Origin: Nitrosomonas sp.
GTDB taxonomy: Bacteria; Pseudomonadota; Gammaproteobacteria; Burkholderiales; Nitrosomonadaceae
Direction: 5' to 3'
Assembly: GCA_016710135.1 (NCBI GenBank)
Contig: JADJLM010000002.1
Span: 597,157-661,156 of the forward strand
Length of the DNA: 64,000 nt
Shown: positions 7,297-18,576 of the stretch, one piece after another
Layout: every line of letters starts with the position of its first letter
Position numbering within the stretch: the first letter of the stretch is position 1
Translations under genes and position numbers: made by a program
The notes under the pieces: model-generated
Told to the model about the DNA's origin: nothing
What the model saw: only the letters and a program-made list of their open reading frames with translations
The model's database searches: none

Positions 7297-9532
7297 TCGC
7301 TCAAGAACTAGAAGCTAGCCTCCATATGGCGTTTATTCAATCACGCCAGAAGCGACATGAATTTATTACGGTGGAACATTTACTGCTCGCGTTGCTGGAT
7401 AATCCGAGCGCAGCTGAAGTATTGGTTGCTTGTGCAGTTGATATTGAAGAATTACGCACACTTTTACATGATCATATCAGCCGACATACACCTATTGTGG
7501 GTGGAAGCGAAGATGTTGATACACAACCAACACTTGGGTTTCAAAGGGTAATTCAGCGCGCAATTTTGCATGTTCAATCGTCTGGCAAAAAAGAAGTTAC
7601 AGGAGCAAATGTTTTAGCAGCGATCTTTGGAGAGAAAGACTCGCATGCTGTTTATTTTCTTCAACAAAAAGGTGTTACAAGACTAGATGTAACGAATTAC
7701 ATATCCCATAAAATCTGTAAGGTCTCACAAAATAACGAGCAAAATAATAAAACCGAAGAAGAAAGTGAAAATGAGCAGCAGTCGGCCGCAAGTAGCCCGC
7801 TGGAGAGCTATACGATTAATCTGAATAGCCTTGCAATGGCTAATCGTATTGATCCTTTGATTGGTAGGGAAAAGAATTAGAACGAGTCATTCAAACTCTG
7901 TGTCGACGTCGAAAAAATAATCCTTTACTTGTTGGAGAAGCAGGAGTTGGTAAAACGGCCATTGCAGAAGGCTTGGCTAAAAGAATCGTAGAAGGTGATG
8001 TTCCTGAGATTCTGTCTAAGCATCAGGTTTATGCATTAGATATTGGAGCGCTACTCGCGGGAACTAAATATCGAGGTGATTTTGAGCAGCGGTTTAAAAC
8101 GATTCTGAAGCAATTAACTGATAATCCAAGAGCCATTCTATTCATTGATGAGATTCATACACTGATCGGTGCTGGTGCAGCTTCAGGCGGTACGTTAGAT
8201 GCATCGAATTTACTTAAACCATTACTGAGTTCTGGAAGGTTGAAATGTATTGGTGCAACAACTTATAACGAATTCAGAGGGATTTTTGAGAAAGACCATG
8301 CGCTATCACGTCGCTTTCAGAAAATTGAAATCAATGAGCCTAGTATTGATGAAACGGTAGCGATATTGCGTGGTTTAAAATCTCATTATGAGAAACATCA
8401 TGGAGTGAAATACACATCGATTGCACTGACATCAGCTGTAGAGCTTTCAGCACGATTCATTGGTGATCGACACTTGCCTGATAAAGCGATTGATATTATC
8501 GATGAAGCTGGTGCAGCACAGCGCATCCTACCAAAATCCAAGCAACGTAAAGTGATTGGAAAAACAGAAATTGAAGAAATTATCGCTAAGATTGCTAGAA
8601 TTCCCTCTCAGAGTATTTCAAGTGATGACCGTAGCAAGCTCAAAACACTTGACCGTGATTTGAAATCGATTGTTTTTGGCCAAGATGCCGCAATTGATGC
8701 ACTTGCAACGGCTATGAAATTATCGATATGTGGTCTAGGTAACCCGCAGAAGCCAATAGGATCTTTCCTTTTCTCAGGACCTACTGGTGTTGGTAAAACC
8801 GAAGTGGCACGTCAGCTTGCCTACATCATAGGCATCCCATTGCACCGTTTTGATATGTCGGAATATATGGAGCGGCATGCTGTTTCGCGTTTAATCGGCG
8901 CGCCTCCTGGTTATGTCGGATTTGAGCAGGGCGGCTTACTGACTGAAACGATTATCAAGCATCCCCACTCGGTATTGCTACTCGACGAAATAGAAAAAGC
9001 ACATACTGATATTTATAATGTGTTACTTCAAGTGATGGATCATGGCACATTAACTGATAATAATGGGCGCAAAGCGGATTTTCGTAATGTCATCATTATT
9101 ATGACTACCAATGCTGGTGCTGAATCACTCGTAAAATCGAGCATTGGTTTCACGGAAACTTCGAAAATCGGTAATGAAATGGTTGAGATTACACGGTTAT
9201 TCACGCCTGAATTTAGAAATAGACTAGATTCGATCATTTCATTTGTACCACTTAATAAAGAAATTATTTTGCGCGTAGCTGATAAATTTTTAATGCAGCT
9301 TGAAACTCAATTACAAGAGAAAAAAGTTGAAGTTACTTTTGCTGATGACTTGCGTCATTATCTTGCTGAAAAAGGATTTGATCCATTAATGGGTGCACGT
9401 CCTATGGCGCGGTTAATTCAAGATGTTATTCGTAGTGCCCTGGCTGATGAGTTACTTTTCGGTAAATTGACAAATGGAGGGAAAGTGACAGTTACCATTT
9501 CAAAAGAAGGTAAAGTAGAGCTTCAATTCTAA
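7293..9532 (+). CDS. clpA: ATP-dependent Clp protease ATPase ClpA, frameshifted
   Basis: Hexameric AAA+ unfoldase that feeds ClpP. Starts at ATG 7293 (MIAQELEASLHMAF) inside the clpS stop. The N domain runs to about 145; the first frame stops after DPLIGREKN at 7880. The next frame continues ELERVIQTLCRRRKNNPLL then Walker A GEAGVGKT, and from 7973 onward contains the first-module Walker B (LFIDEIHTLIGAG) and the whole second AAA+ module (SGPTGVGKTEVARQLA, LLLDEIEKAH). One missing A in the run 7870-7873 accounts for the break; with it the protein is 746 residues, the normal size. Confidence 0.92.
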
Positions 9533-10042
9533 AAACTATAGAAAGGTATTCTTTGCTTTTAGATCATCAAATGAGTACTCTTTTTCTTTAGAGGTAAAAT
9601 TACTACTCCAGCCTTAAACTAAAATCCTGCCTACTTTACTAATGAGGAAAGCTCTCCAAGATTGAACTCATATTTGACAGAACACATTATAGGATGGATA
9701 AGTTAAACTCGGGTAGTTGTGAATCGGGTCTGACAGTTACTCGATTTGACGACGTGAGCATCAAAACAAATTTGAACTACTCCATTTAATTTTAAGCGAT
9801 TATTTTTGCAATTTATCCTTGATATACTGTGCCAATAGGAATCCTGCAATTAACGCAATTGCAGCATAAAGAATCGTTTCGAATAAGCCCATTAAGTCCA
9901 TGACTTCCAAGTTCCGTTTCAACTGAAGAAAACGTGATCATACCTTACTGAAAACCTTTCGGATATAAAACGTTAAACGCCAAGAATGGAGCAGGTCTGG
10001 TATTAATATACTCGGAGCTATTGCTCTATTTTTTATTGATCG
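9533..10042. other. intergenic region between clpA and serB
   Basis: About 510 bases between convergent genes. Apart from a 33-codon minus-strand ORF (9800-9901, listed separately) I see no gene, RNA or convincing hairpin. The 9533-9790 part has short stop-rich frames only. Confidence 0.4.
9800..9901 (-). CDS. possible 33-residue membrane microprotein
   Basis: ATG at 9901, stop at 9800-9802. The peptide begins MDLMGLFETILYAAIALIAG and ends QYIKDKLQK: a single hydrophobic helix with a lysine-rich tail, the form of many small bacterial membrane proteins. A TTGGAAG sequence lies at good distance before the ATG. Too short for certainty; no homologue is recognised. Confidence 0.4.
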   Translation of the reverse strand: MDLMGLFETILYAAIALIAGFLLAQYIKDKLQK

Positions 10043-10888
10043 CTAGTATGGTGACGCTTGTTCAAAAAAATTAATCACTGCATCTAGGCCGACATAGTTG
10101 ATTGAGAAAGTTGTTTTGCCTTGCAGAATGGGTTTGCCATGGAATGCGATACTGGTTCCCGCTTCGGTTAGCATTGGCAAATCATTTGCACCATCACCAA
10201 TCGCGATAACCTGTTCTTTGTTTAAATGAAGCTGGTCTCGGATATTTTTTAGGATATCCGCTTTTCCTTTTGCACCGATGATTTCCCCTGCTACGCTACC
10301 AGTCAATTTCCCATCAGTGATTTCTAATTGATTGGCAAACGAAAAATCTAAACCTAATTTTGCTTTGATACGATCGGTAAAAAAAGTAAATCCGCCTGAG
10401 ATAACCATAGTTCTTAAACCGGCTAATTTCATTTTGTGTAACATTTTATCTGCACCAAGGGAGAGTTTTACTTTCTGATCGTAAACTTGCTGCAGTAAAT
10501 CTTCTGGAAGTCCTTTGAGCAAGGCTGTTCGCCGGATCAGACTTTCGGAAAAATCGATTTCGCCTCGCATGGTGCTGGTGGTAATTTCAGCTACTTGTTG
10601 CTTAACATTGCACAATGCGGCAATTTCATCGATTGATTCAATCGCAATGAGCGTGGAATCCATATCCATAACAACCAAACCAAACTCACTAAGTTTCTTG
10701 TTAGGAGTGACATAAGCAAAATCAAGTTGGGCGTCTGCACAATAATTAGGAATTTCACTGTGTTCGGTTGCATTAACCAAGCGAAAGGCTTCCCCTGTGA
10801 TCCGCTCAATATGGGATGCTTGAGCTAGCTTTGCGATATGTCTTAGGTCGTGATTCTGAATATCAAGACCTTGAATGATTAAGTTCAT
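10043..10888 (-). CDS. serB: phosphoserine phosphatase
   Basis: Last step of serine synthesis: phosphoserine to serine. 281 residues; an N-terminal regulatory ACT-like part (about 1-65) precedes the HAD phosphatase domain. Motif I is VVMDMDSTLI with nucleophile D75 and acid D77; motif II is VISGGFTFF; motif III with the magnesium aspartates is IAIGDGANDLPML. All catalytic elements are intact and length is normal for the SerB subtype. Monocistronic as far as can be seen, convergent with clpA. Confidence 0.95.
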   Translation of the reverse strand: MNLIIQGLDIQNHDLRHIAKLAQASHIERITGEAFRLVNATEHSEIPNYCADAQLDFAYVTPNKKLSEFGLVVMDMDSTLIAIESIDEIAALCNVKQQVAEITTSTMRGEIDFSESLIRRTALLKGLPEDLLQQVYDQKVKLSLGADKMLHKMKLAGLRTMVISGGFTFFTDRIKAKLGLDFSFANQLEITDGKLTGSVAGEIIGAKGKADILKNIRDQLHLNKEQVIAIGDGANDLPMLTEAGTSIAFHGKPILQGKTTFSINYVGLDAVINFFEQASPY

Positions 10889-11005
10889 CAGGGTTTGGGT
10901 TAATCAAATTTTTCACCAGAAAATTAAGAGCACTGGCAAACTAAAAATGTAGATAGGGATTAATCGAAATTTTAAAACTGAATGATAGCGCTTTTGAACG
11001 TAATT

Positions 11006-12484
11006 CTAAATCTGGTTTTGCATAGAGAGCGCATGATCCCATTCGACAATTTTATTGCGTCCAGCATGCTTGGATGCATAGAGTGCTAAATCAGCTGCTT
11101 CCAACATGTTGTCATGAGAAGTAAAAATGTTACCTTTATCGAGGTTTGTGGCAATCCCCATCGATACGGTTATACCGATATGTTCTTCGCTATCGAGTTT
11201 ATATGAGATCGCTTCGATACTATTTTTTAGCCGAATGAGTAGTTTCCGCGCTGAAGCAATCGGTGTTCCCGGTAGAATGAGGACAAATTCTTCACCTCCA
11301 TAGCGACATAATAAATCATCTTGCCGGATCTGACCAAAAATAGCTCGGACAAGCGCAATGAGTAAAGCATCGCCAACTACGTGCCCATGATTGTCGTTGA
11401 CTTTCTTAAAATGATCAACATCGATCATCGCAATGGTTAGCGGGGTAGAGTGCTGGGTAGAGAAGATAAATTCACGTTCAAAAACTGAATCGAAGAAAGC
11501 ACGATTATGGGCGCCAGTTAGTCCATCGCGTTGTGTTTTATCTTCGAGATCACGGATTTTTACTAGTGACTGGATCGATAGTAATTCTTGCGCTTCTAAC
11601 ATGAGCGCGTTGAGCTCGTTTTCACTACAAATACTAAATTCAAATAATTCCTCGATCGTTCTGAGTTCATCTTTGATTTTTTCGATAATATTTAACAAAG
11701 ATTGACCATCCAAATTAAGCCGAGCGTACAATCTAGTCATTAGCTGAGCTATTTTCTCAGTATCACCTGGATTTAAAAAATAATCTGCAATATATCCCGA
11801 TGCAGCGACACAGTCGGCGATCGTGGGTTCTCCTTTTTGAGTAGACGATTGATTGTGGCTCGTCATGCAAGCGATCGCAACATAGCTCGGTAGATTCCAG
11901 CGCTTGAGTAAGGTATAGCCTAGTTCGTCATGCCCTGTTCCAAAGGCTTCATATTCTGCCTGAAGCAAAGCATCATGGGAGAGGGCAGATGAATAGATTT
12001 TGGCATACGCTTCAGGAATGATCGAGAAAAAGGCAGGGATACCAATATCTTGCAACAGGCCCGCGAGGAATAAATCATCCGCCAATTTCAAGTTAATTTT
12101 GCTGCCGAGCGCTTTACTTGCAAGTGCGGCAATAATCGATCTACGCCAGAAAAGATCGCTACTGGTTTTTCCAATACTAGATTCTGTATGCTGCATCAAT
12201 GTTCTCGTGAGAGAGAATGAAAGCGCGATGCTGATGACGGCATGGGTACCTAACACACAAACCGCCTGACGTATGTTGCTTGATGTTCTTCTTGATTTGT
12301 ACAGTGGAGAATTAGCGGTTTTTAGTATTTTTGCTGTTAGTGCTGGGTCTAGGGAAATATAATGGCTAATCTGGATCATATCGGTATCAGCACTATTAGC
12401 CAGATCGATAATCTTGAGTGCGACCGAAGGTAGGCTCGGTAATGCCGAACAAAAACGGAGCTGTTGGATGAGATTCTCTTTCAT
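11006..12484 (-). CDS. HDOD domain-diguanylate cyclase (GGDEF) signalling protein
   Basis: 492 residues. An HDOD domain (about 15-215; LPSLPSVALKIIDLAN, HDELGYTLLKRWNLP) precedes a GGDEF domain (about 320-480). The GGDEF active site is RYGGEEFVLIL, intact, so c-di-GMP synthesis is expected. An RxxD inhibitory site (RQDD) lies exactly five residues before GGEEF, so product inhibition is likely too. No membrane segment, so a cytoplasmic protein. The HDOD part probably senses a signal or a partner. Starts at ATG 12484; stands alone. Confidence 0.88.
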   Translation of the reverse strand: MKENLIQQLRFCSALPSLPSVALKIIDLANSADTDMIQISHYISLDPALTAKILKTANSPLYKSRRTSSNIRQAVCVLGTHAVISIALSFSLTRTLMQHTESSIGKTSSDLFWRRSIIAALASKALGSKINLKLADDLFLAGLLQDIGIPAFFSIIPEAYAKIYSSALSHDALLQAEYEAFGTGHDELGYTLLKRWNLPSYVAIACMTSHNQSSTQKGEPTIADCVAASGYIADYFLNPGDTEKIAQLMTRLYARLNLDGQSLLNIIEKIKDELRTIEELFEFSICSENELNALMLEAQELLSIQSLVKIRDLEDKTQRDGLTGAHNRAFFDSVFEREFIFSTQHSTPLTIAMIDVDHFKKVNDNHGHVVGDALLIALVRAIFGQIRQDDLLCRYGGEEFVLILPGTPIASARKLLIRLKNSIEAISYKLDSEEHIGITVSMGIATNLDKGNIFTSHDNMLEAADLALYASKHAGRNKIVEWDHALSMQNQI

Positions 12485-12727
12485 TACCTTCCCTCTATCA
12501 CCTATAAAAATGAGAGTAATTATTTTCCTTTAGTAGTCATAAAGTAATCATAATGCATTTTAATCGATGCAACATAATGAAAAGAAAGAATAAGAAGGTA
12601 AAAAATGCTAGAGTTTTTCGTTATGAGTAATATTTAATTTGAATCGTTTGGCTTCTTTTGACTTTGTACCAAGAGTCCAGCGATAATCCTTATGAATTGC
12701 TATTGATTAATTGATAAGGAGTGGAAT

Positions 12728-14236
12728 GTGGATTTCGTCATAAAGGTTGGAGGTGCTGACAAGCAGCGTAGCGCTTGTGTTGTGCTAGGTATTTTTGAAT
12801 CTCGTAAATTAACGGATGCCGCAAAGAATATCGATGCCGCCACGGATGGTTATGTGAGTAATGTACTCCGGACTGGAGATATGAATGGAAAACTGGGCAC
12901 GACACTGCTATTACATAATCTTCCTGCCATTCCGAGTAAACGTATTTTGCTGGTCGGATTAGGTCAAGAGAAGGAATACAATAGCAAAGCGTTTAGAACT
13001 GCAATGTTGTCAGCAATGAATGCGCTGCTTCGTACTGCAGTATCGGAAGCCGGTCTGTTTTTACTGGATATTCCCTTGAAAGACCGTGACTTACCCTGGA
13101 AGATATCTCAAACAGTGATGCTTGCGAGTGAGTGTGCTTATCGTTTCGATGCGCTAAAGTCCAAATCAGAAAGCGAGTCTTCGCCACTGAGCAAAGTAAC
13201 ACTCTATCTCGGTGATCGCACACATCTTAAAATAGCTGAAATTGCCTTGATGCAGGGAACGGCGATTGCTCAAGGTATGAAAGTAGCTAAAGATTTAGGT
13301 AATTTAGCACCGAATATTTGCACTCCCAGTTACCTTGCCAAACGTGCCCTTGATATGAGTAAGCTTCACAAACTCAAGGTTTCGGTGCTCGGCCAGAAAG
13401 AGATGGAGAAACTGAAGATGGGGGCGCTACTAGCTGTGGCAAAGGGTAGCCATCAACCAGCTAAATTAATCATATTGGAGTATCGAGGGGGAGCTAAAAC
13501 CGAAAAACCGATCGTATTGGTTGGTAAAGGTATTACGTTTGATACAGGAGGTATTTCACTCAAACCAGCGGTAGAAATGGATGAGATGAAATATGATATG
13601 TGCGGTGCAGCCAGCGTACTGGGAACTTTAACTGCAGTCGCTGAAATGGCGCTGCCACTCAATGTGGTTGGTATTATCCCGACGACTGAGAACATGCCCG
13701 GCGGAAATGCGACCAAACCGGGGGATGTTGTGACCAGTATGTCCGGGCAAACTATCGAAATATTGAATACAGATGCGGAGGGTCGGCTAATCTTATGCGA
13801 TGCGTTAACTTACGCAGAGCGCTATAATCCTGAAGCAGTCATCGATATCGCCACATTGACGGGTGCTTGTGTTATTGCGCTAGGGCATGTGGCATCTGGG
13901 TTAATGAGCAATAATGATCAGTTAGCAGATGAACTATTGCAGGCTGCTGAGTTATCAATAGACCAGGCTTGGCGGTTACCGTTGTGGGATGATTACCAAG
14001 ATTTATTAAAGAGTAATTTTGCAGATATGGCAAATATCGGTGGAAGATCTGCAGGAACAATTTCTGCAGCGTGTTTCCTGGCGAGATTTGCTGACAAATA
14101 TCGCTGGGCGCATCTCGATATTGCAGGAACGGCTTGGAAATCTGGAAAAGAGAAAGGTTCTACCGGGCGCCCCGTTCCCTTGTTAACGCAATTCTTGATT
14201 TCACGGGCAACACGAAAAGTAGCCCATAGCCGTTAG
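12728..14236 (+). CDS. pepA: leucyl aminopeptidase (M17)
   Basis: 502-residue cytosolic di-metal aminopeptidase that removes N-terminal residues; PepA in some bacteria also binds DNA. Metal and catalytic signatures are intact: VLVGKGITFDTGGISLKP, the family signature NTDAEGRLILCDAL, and the MCGAA segment. The start is GTG at 12728, chosen because AAGGAG lies six bases before it. Normal length. holC follows on the same strand after 86 bases, a frequent arrangement in proteobacteria. Confidence 0.95.
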   Translation: MDFVIKVGGADKQRSACVVLGIFESRKLTDAAKNIDAATDGYVSNVLRTGDMNGKLGTTLLLHNLPAIPSKRILLVGLGQEKEYNSKAFRTAMLSAMNALLRTAVSEAGLFLLDIPLKDRDLPWKISQTVMLASECAYRFDALKSKSESESSPLSKVTLYLGDRTHLKIAEIALMQGTAIAQGMKVAKDLGNLAPNICTPSYLAKRALDMSKLHKLKVSVLGQKEMEKLKMGALLAVAKGSHQPAKLIILEYRGGAKTEKPIVLVGKGITFDTGGISLKPAVEMDEMKYDMCGAASVLGTLTAVAEMALPLNVVGIIPTTENMPGGNATKPGDVVTSMSGQTIEILNTDAEGRLILCDALTYAERYNPEAVIDIATLTGACVIALGHVASGLMSNNDQLADELLQAAELSIDQAWRLPLWDDYQDLLKSNFADMANIGGRSAGTISAACFLARFADKYRWAHLDIAGTAWKSGKEKGSTGRPVPLLTQFLISRATRKVAHSR

Positions 14237-14322
14237 AGAAATTTTACTCAAGCGGCATGGGCGCGCTAAGGTTATTGAGGACACCCAACCCAACAGTAGT
14301 TTGATCAGCATGGGTAACAGGA

Positions 14323-14751
14323 ATGATACAAGTCGATTATTATACAGGTACGGCTGATAAGCTTTCGATAGCATGTCGCTTATGTACAAAGGCCGTTCAG
14401 CAAATGCAGAGAATGCTTATACTGAGTGATGATTCGCTACAACTGACACAACTGGATAAACTGCTCTGGACATTTTCTTCTGTCAGTTTTGTTCCGCATT
14501 GTTTCGTCGACAGTAAATTATCTTCCGTTACCCCGGTTGTATTGGGCTATCCATCTCATCTTTATCCTGAATCATTAGACTATACTATTTTACTTAGCTT
14601 TCATGATGAAGTTTTGCCTTACTACCAACGCTTTAATCGGGTGATTGAGATCGTTGATCATACGCCGGCGGATAGAGAAAAGGCGCGTAAACGATACCGT
14701 ATTTATCAGGCGCAAGGTTGTCATATTCGACACCATAGTCTAGATAGCTAA
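14323..14751 (+). CDS. holC: DNA polymerase III chi subunit
   Basis: 142 residues. Chi links the clamp loader to single-strand binding protein. The opening VDYYTGTADKLSIACRLCTK, the LDKLLWTF segment and the late DREKARKRYRIYQAQG are recognisable HolC features. Full length. Downstream of pepA and followed 26 bases later by a small uncharacterised gene, then valS, the usual pepA-holC-valS order. Confidence 0.93.
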   Translation: MIQVDYYTGTADKLSIACRLCTKAVQQMQRMLILSDDSLQLTQLDKLLWTFSSVSFVPHCFVDSKLSSVTPVVLGYPSHLYPESLDYTILLSFHDEVLPYYQRFNRVIEIVDHTPADREKARKRYRIYQAQGCHIRHHSLDS

Positions 14752-14777
14752 TTTCTTGACATTGATAGGGATGTTAT

Positions 14778-15170
14778 TTGATGACCGACCATCTCGATAT
14801 ACCACCTGAGCCAGAAGATCATACGCTGCTTAATAAATTAGATGCAATACTAAAAAAATATCGAAAGGAATATTCAGCTGTGATCCGTCCGGCGGATCTG
14901 AAAGCTCCTCCTACGATACCTGAGTCCTCAACTCCAACCACGATACCGAACCCAATCAATACCCTGCCGAGTTCCCCTGCACTTGAACTGCCGATTTTAA
15001 CGGAGGAGGTCGTCGTTGCTCCAGAGGTATCATTTAATGAATCGGGTATTTCGTTGCTCCTCTGTTATGCATTCGATACAGCACTTAAGGATGCGAAACT
15101 TGATTTGACTTCGACACAGCGTTTTGCGCTGCTTCAAGCACTCGCGCAGCGGTTGCCCAAAAATCTTTGA
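14778..15170 (+). CDS. hypothetical proline-rich protein between holC and valS
   Basis: 130 residues, not recognised. An acidic N-terminal part (DHLDIPPEPEDHTLLNKLDA) leads into a proline/threonine-rich linker (about 40-75) and a short predicted-helical C-terminal part containing SLLLCYAFDTALKDAKL and ending RLPKNL. No signal peptide. Its place between holC and valS suggests co-transcription, and a gene of this type may be lineage-specific. Function unknown. Confidence 0.6.
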   Translation: MMTDHLDIPPEPEDHTLLNKLDAILKKYRKEYSAVIRPADLKAPPTIPESSTPTTIPNPINTLPSSPALELPILTEEVVVAPEVSFNESGISLLLCYAFDTALKDAKLDLTSTQRFALLQALAQRLPKNL

Positions 15171-15236
15171 GATAATCGGGACGCTTTCTTTCGTTATAAT
15201 CATCAAATTCAAAATTTGCTTTATTAATCTAAATTT

Positions 15237-17995
15237 ATGGAACTTGCAAAAAGTTTTAATCCAAGTGAAATTGAGGCGCGCTGGTATCCTGAATGGGAAT
15301 CAGCAGGTTATTTTCGACCATCGAATGAGGTAGGTACAACATCTTATTGTATTATGCTACCGCCGCCCAATGTGACCGGGACATTGCATATGGGGCACGC
15401 GTTTCAACATACCCTGATGGATGCATTGACGCGTTATCACCGGATGTTAGGTCAGAATGTATTGTGGCAACCTGGGACCGATCATGCAGGGATTGCGACA
15501 CAAATTGTGGTTGAGCGGCAACTCGATCAAGAGAATCTCGATCGACGTAGCCTAGGGCGAGAAAAATTCCTTGAACGAGTCTGGAAGTGGAAGGAGGAAT
15601 CAGGCTCAACGATTACCCGGCAAATGAGGCGCATGGGCACTTCATGTGACTGGTCACGTGAACGCTTCACCATGGATGAGACGCTTTCAAGAGCGGTTAC
15701 AGAAGTCTTTGTACGGTTATATCGAGAAGGGTTGATTTATCGCGGAAAACGGCTTGTTAACTGGGACCCTGTTTTGCAAACAGCCGTGTCTGATTTGGAA
15801 GTGATATCAGCGGAGGAAGAAGGCTCTCTCTGGTTTATTCGCTACCCATTTGAGCAACAGGATGGAAGTGCGGCACACACCGATGGATTGATCGTTGCGA
15901 CTACCCGACCTGAAACGATGTTAGGAGATATGGCTGTCGCGGTGAATCCTGACGATGATCGGTATAAGCATTTAATTGGGAAACACTTACGCTTACCGCT
16001 TTCTGAGCGAACGATCCCGATTATCGGGGATAGTTATGTGGACGCTTCATTTGGAACGGGCTGCGTAAAAATAACGCCTGCACACGATTTTAATGATTAC
16101 CAAATGGGATTGCGGCATAAGCTGGTTCCGCTCAATATCTTTACACTTGACGGTAAAATCAATGAGCTCGCTCCATCCGAGTATCAGGGATTGGATCGGT
16201 TTGATGCCCGGAAAAGAATCTTGGCTGATCTTAAAGCGCAGGAGTTATTGGTTGAAACGCGCCCTCATAAGCTAATGATACCGCGAGGTGATCGCACTCA
16301 ATCCGTGATCGAGCCCATGTTGACTGACCAATGGTATGTGGCGATGGAGGGCATGGCTAAACGCGGTTTAGAAGTCGTTGCTCAAGGTGAAGTTAAATTT
16401 ATACCAGAAAACTGGACGCATACCTATCAACAATGGTTGGAAAATATTCAAGATTGGTGTATTTCACGCCAGCTTTGGTGGGGTCATCGCATTCCCGCTT
16501 GGTATGATGAAGCCGGTAATGTAACCGTTGCGCATAATCTGGAAGAGGCGCAGCGATTATCTGGGAAGAATGATTTGATTCAAGATGAAGATGTTCTGGA
16601 TACTTGGTTTTCATCAGCTTTGTGGCCTTTTTCTACGTTAGGTTGGCCCAAAGAAACGGCAGAATTAAACGTGTTTTTACCGACCTCCGTGTTGGTCACA
16701 GGATTTGATATTATTTTCTTCTGGGTAGCGCGCATGGTGATGATGTCGCTTCATTTCACAGGAAAGCCCCATTTAAGGAAGTTTATGTAACGGGATTGAT
16801 CCGTGATGCAGAAGGGCAAAAGATGAGTAAATCGAAAGGGAATGTATTAGATCCGCTTGATTTAATCGATGGGATCACTTTGTCCGATTTAATCAAAAAG
16901 CGCACGACGGGATTGATGACTCCTAAACAAGCGGAATCCATCGAGAAAAATACCCGTAAACAATTTCCTCAGGGCATACCATCATTTGGCACAGACGCGC
17001 TGCGCTTTACGTTTGCTAGCCTTGCCTCACATGGGCGCGACATCAAATTCGACCTGCAACGCTGTGAGGGTTATCGGAATTTCTGCAATAAATTATGGAA
17101 TGCCACGCGGTTTGTCTTGATGAATTGCGAAGGTAAAGAGATCGGTTTCGATCACAAACTTCCTTTGAATCATTCTTTAGCGGATAAATGGATACTGAGT
17201 CGCTTGCAGCAAACCTTAGGCGCGGTAGAACAAGGATTTAACAGCTACCGCTTTGATATGGTTGCACGTGAGATCTATGAATTTGTTTGGGACGAATATT
17301 GTGATTGGTACGTAGAGTTTGCAAAAACACAATTAGGTTCTGAAAGCGAAGCGATTCAGCGTACGACACGCTATACGCTGATTAAGGTATTGGCAACTGC
17401 GCTCAGATTGTCCCATCCCATTATTCCTTTCATTACCGAGGAATTGTGGCAAAAAATTGGACCAATGACGAGTATAAAAGGGGGAAGCATTATGGTGCAA
17501 TCTTATCCCCAGGCAGATCCAAGCGCTATTGACACTGAAGCCGACAATCAAATTGTACTGCTCAAAGAAATGATTAATGCTTGTCGTACGTTGCGCGGCG
17601 AAATGAAATTATCGCCTGCCGCAAGGGTTCCCTTATTGCTAGAAGGCAATGCTGCAGTGCTTAATAATTTTTCTTCTTATATTTTAGCGTTAGCAAAACT
17701 CTCAGAAGTTCAAATCGTTTCTGGTGCATTACCGAATGATGATGCGCCCGTTGCCGTAGTACGCGATTTCCGTTTAATGCTCAAAATTGAAATTGATGTT
17801 GTAGCAGAGCGTGAGCGCTTGTCTAAAGAAATTTCTCGCCTTGAAGGAGAAATTAATAAAGCACGGGCAAAGCTCGACAATACGGATTTTATCGCGCGAG
17901 CACCAGAGAAAGTGGTTACACAAGAGAAAGTGCGGGTTGAAGAGTTTAGTGCAAAAAAACAGAAATTAACCGAACAACTAGCACGGCTAACCTAA
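15237..17995 (+). CDS. valS: valyl-tRNA synthetase, frameshifted in the middle
   Basis: Charges tRNA-Val. Class I signature HMGH is in PPNVTGTLHMGHAF; the KMSKS loop is EGQKMSKSKGN; a C-terminal coiled coil (RLSKEISRLEGEINKARAKL) is present. The first frame ends at 16790 with TGKPHLRKFM; the second resumes with VTGLIRDAEGQ. Restoring one A in the run at 16763-16765 gives TGKAPFKEVYVTGLIRDAEG and a continuous protein of 919 residues, the normal size. ValS is essential in bacteria, so an error in the sequence is more likely than a true null allele. Confidence 0.95.
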
Positions 17996-18066
17996 GGCGA
18001 TACAGGAACGAACGGTTAGGTTAATGTATCAAATAGCTAAGACATTCCAGAAGGGTTAGCTTAACC

Positions 18067-18567
18067 ATGATGATTAATCAACGCGTTATATACAGTGCTT
18101 TGCTTCTCGTTATTTCAGCTGGCTTAAGTTCGCTTGCAAATGCAGTAGTTGAAAATCGTGCCCCTTTGTTTGTCCAAACAGATGGTCGGTTAGCATTACA
18201 ACTGAGTACCGGCTGGAACACTTTCTATAGCCCATTCATGTATCCTCAAGCGTTATTTTATCCCTATCCATTGTTCGTTAATCCCTGCTATCCTTATGCG
18301 CATTGTGGCGCATTCAATCAATATCAGCTATTACAGGAACGGAGAAAACGATCAGCAAAATCTCTTGGTCAGTCTGTTAAACAAAGAACGTTTGCATTTG
18401 ATCAGCTCGCATTGGAGCATCAGAGACGAGGTAAAATGTATCGGACCAACGAGAATGAAATTGTTCCAGCACGCAAAGGCGATAGCAAAATAAAGCCTGA
18501 ATTTAGCAATAGTGGGGCATTTCTGCCCACCTTCTTGGAACAACATAATCATTCAGTGAAAAGGTAG
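18067..18567 (+). CDS. hypothetical secreted protein
   Basis: 166 residues with a clear signal peptide (about 1-26, ending SLANA). The mature part is rich in Tyr, Pro and Phe early on (FYSPFMYPQALFYPYPLFV) with two cysteines (NPCYPYAHC), then turns basic (ERRKRSAK). No known domain is recognised. Periplasmic or surface location is likely. It lies between valS and an IS element whose left end starts 6 bases after the gene, so its natural downstream context has been replaced. Confidence 0.55.
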   Translation: MMINQRVIYSALLLVISAGLSSLANAVVENRAPLFVQTDGRLALQLSTGWNTFYSPFMYPQALFYPYPLFVNPCYPYAHCGAFNQYQLLQERRKRSAKSLGQSVKQRTFAFDQLALEHQRRGKMYRTNENEIVPARKGDSKIKPEFSNSGAFLPTFLEQHNHSVKR

Positions 18568-18576
18568 GGTAGCTAG

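Noticed and set aside
7865..7880. Programmed frameshifting in clpA
   Set aside because: The run has only four A, there is no downstream pseudoknot or stimulator that I can see, and the same lesion type occurs in unrelated genes across the window.
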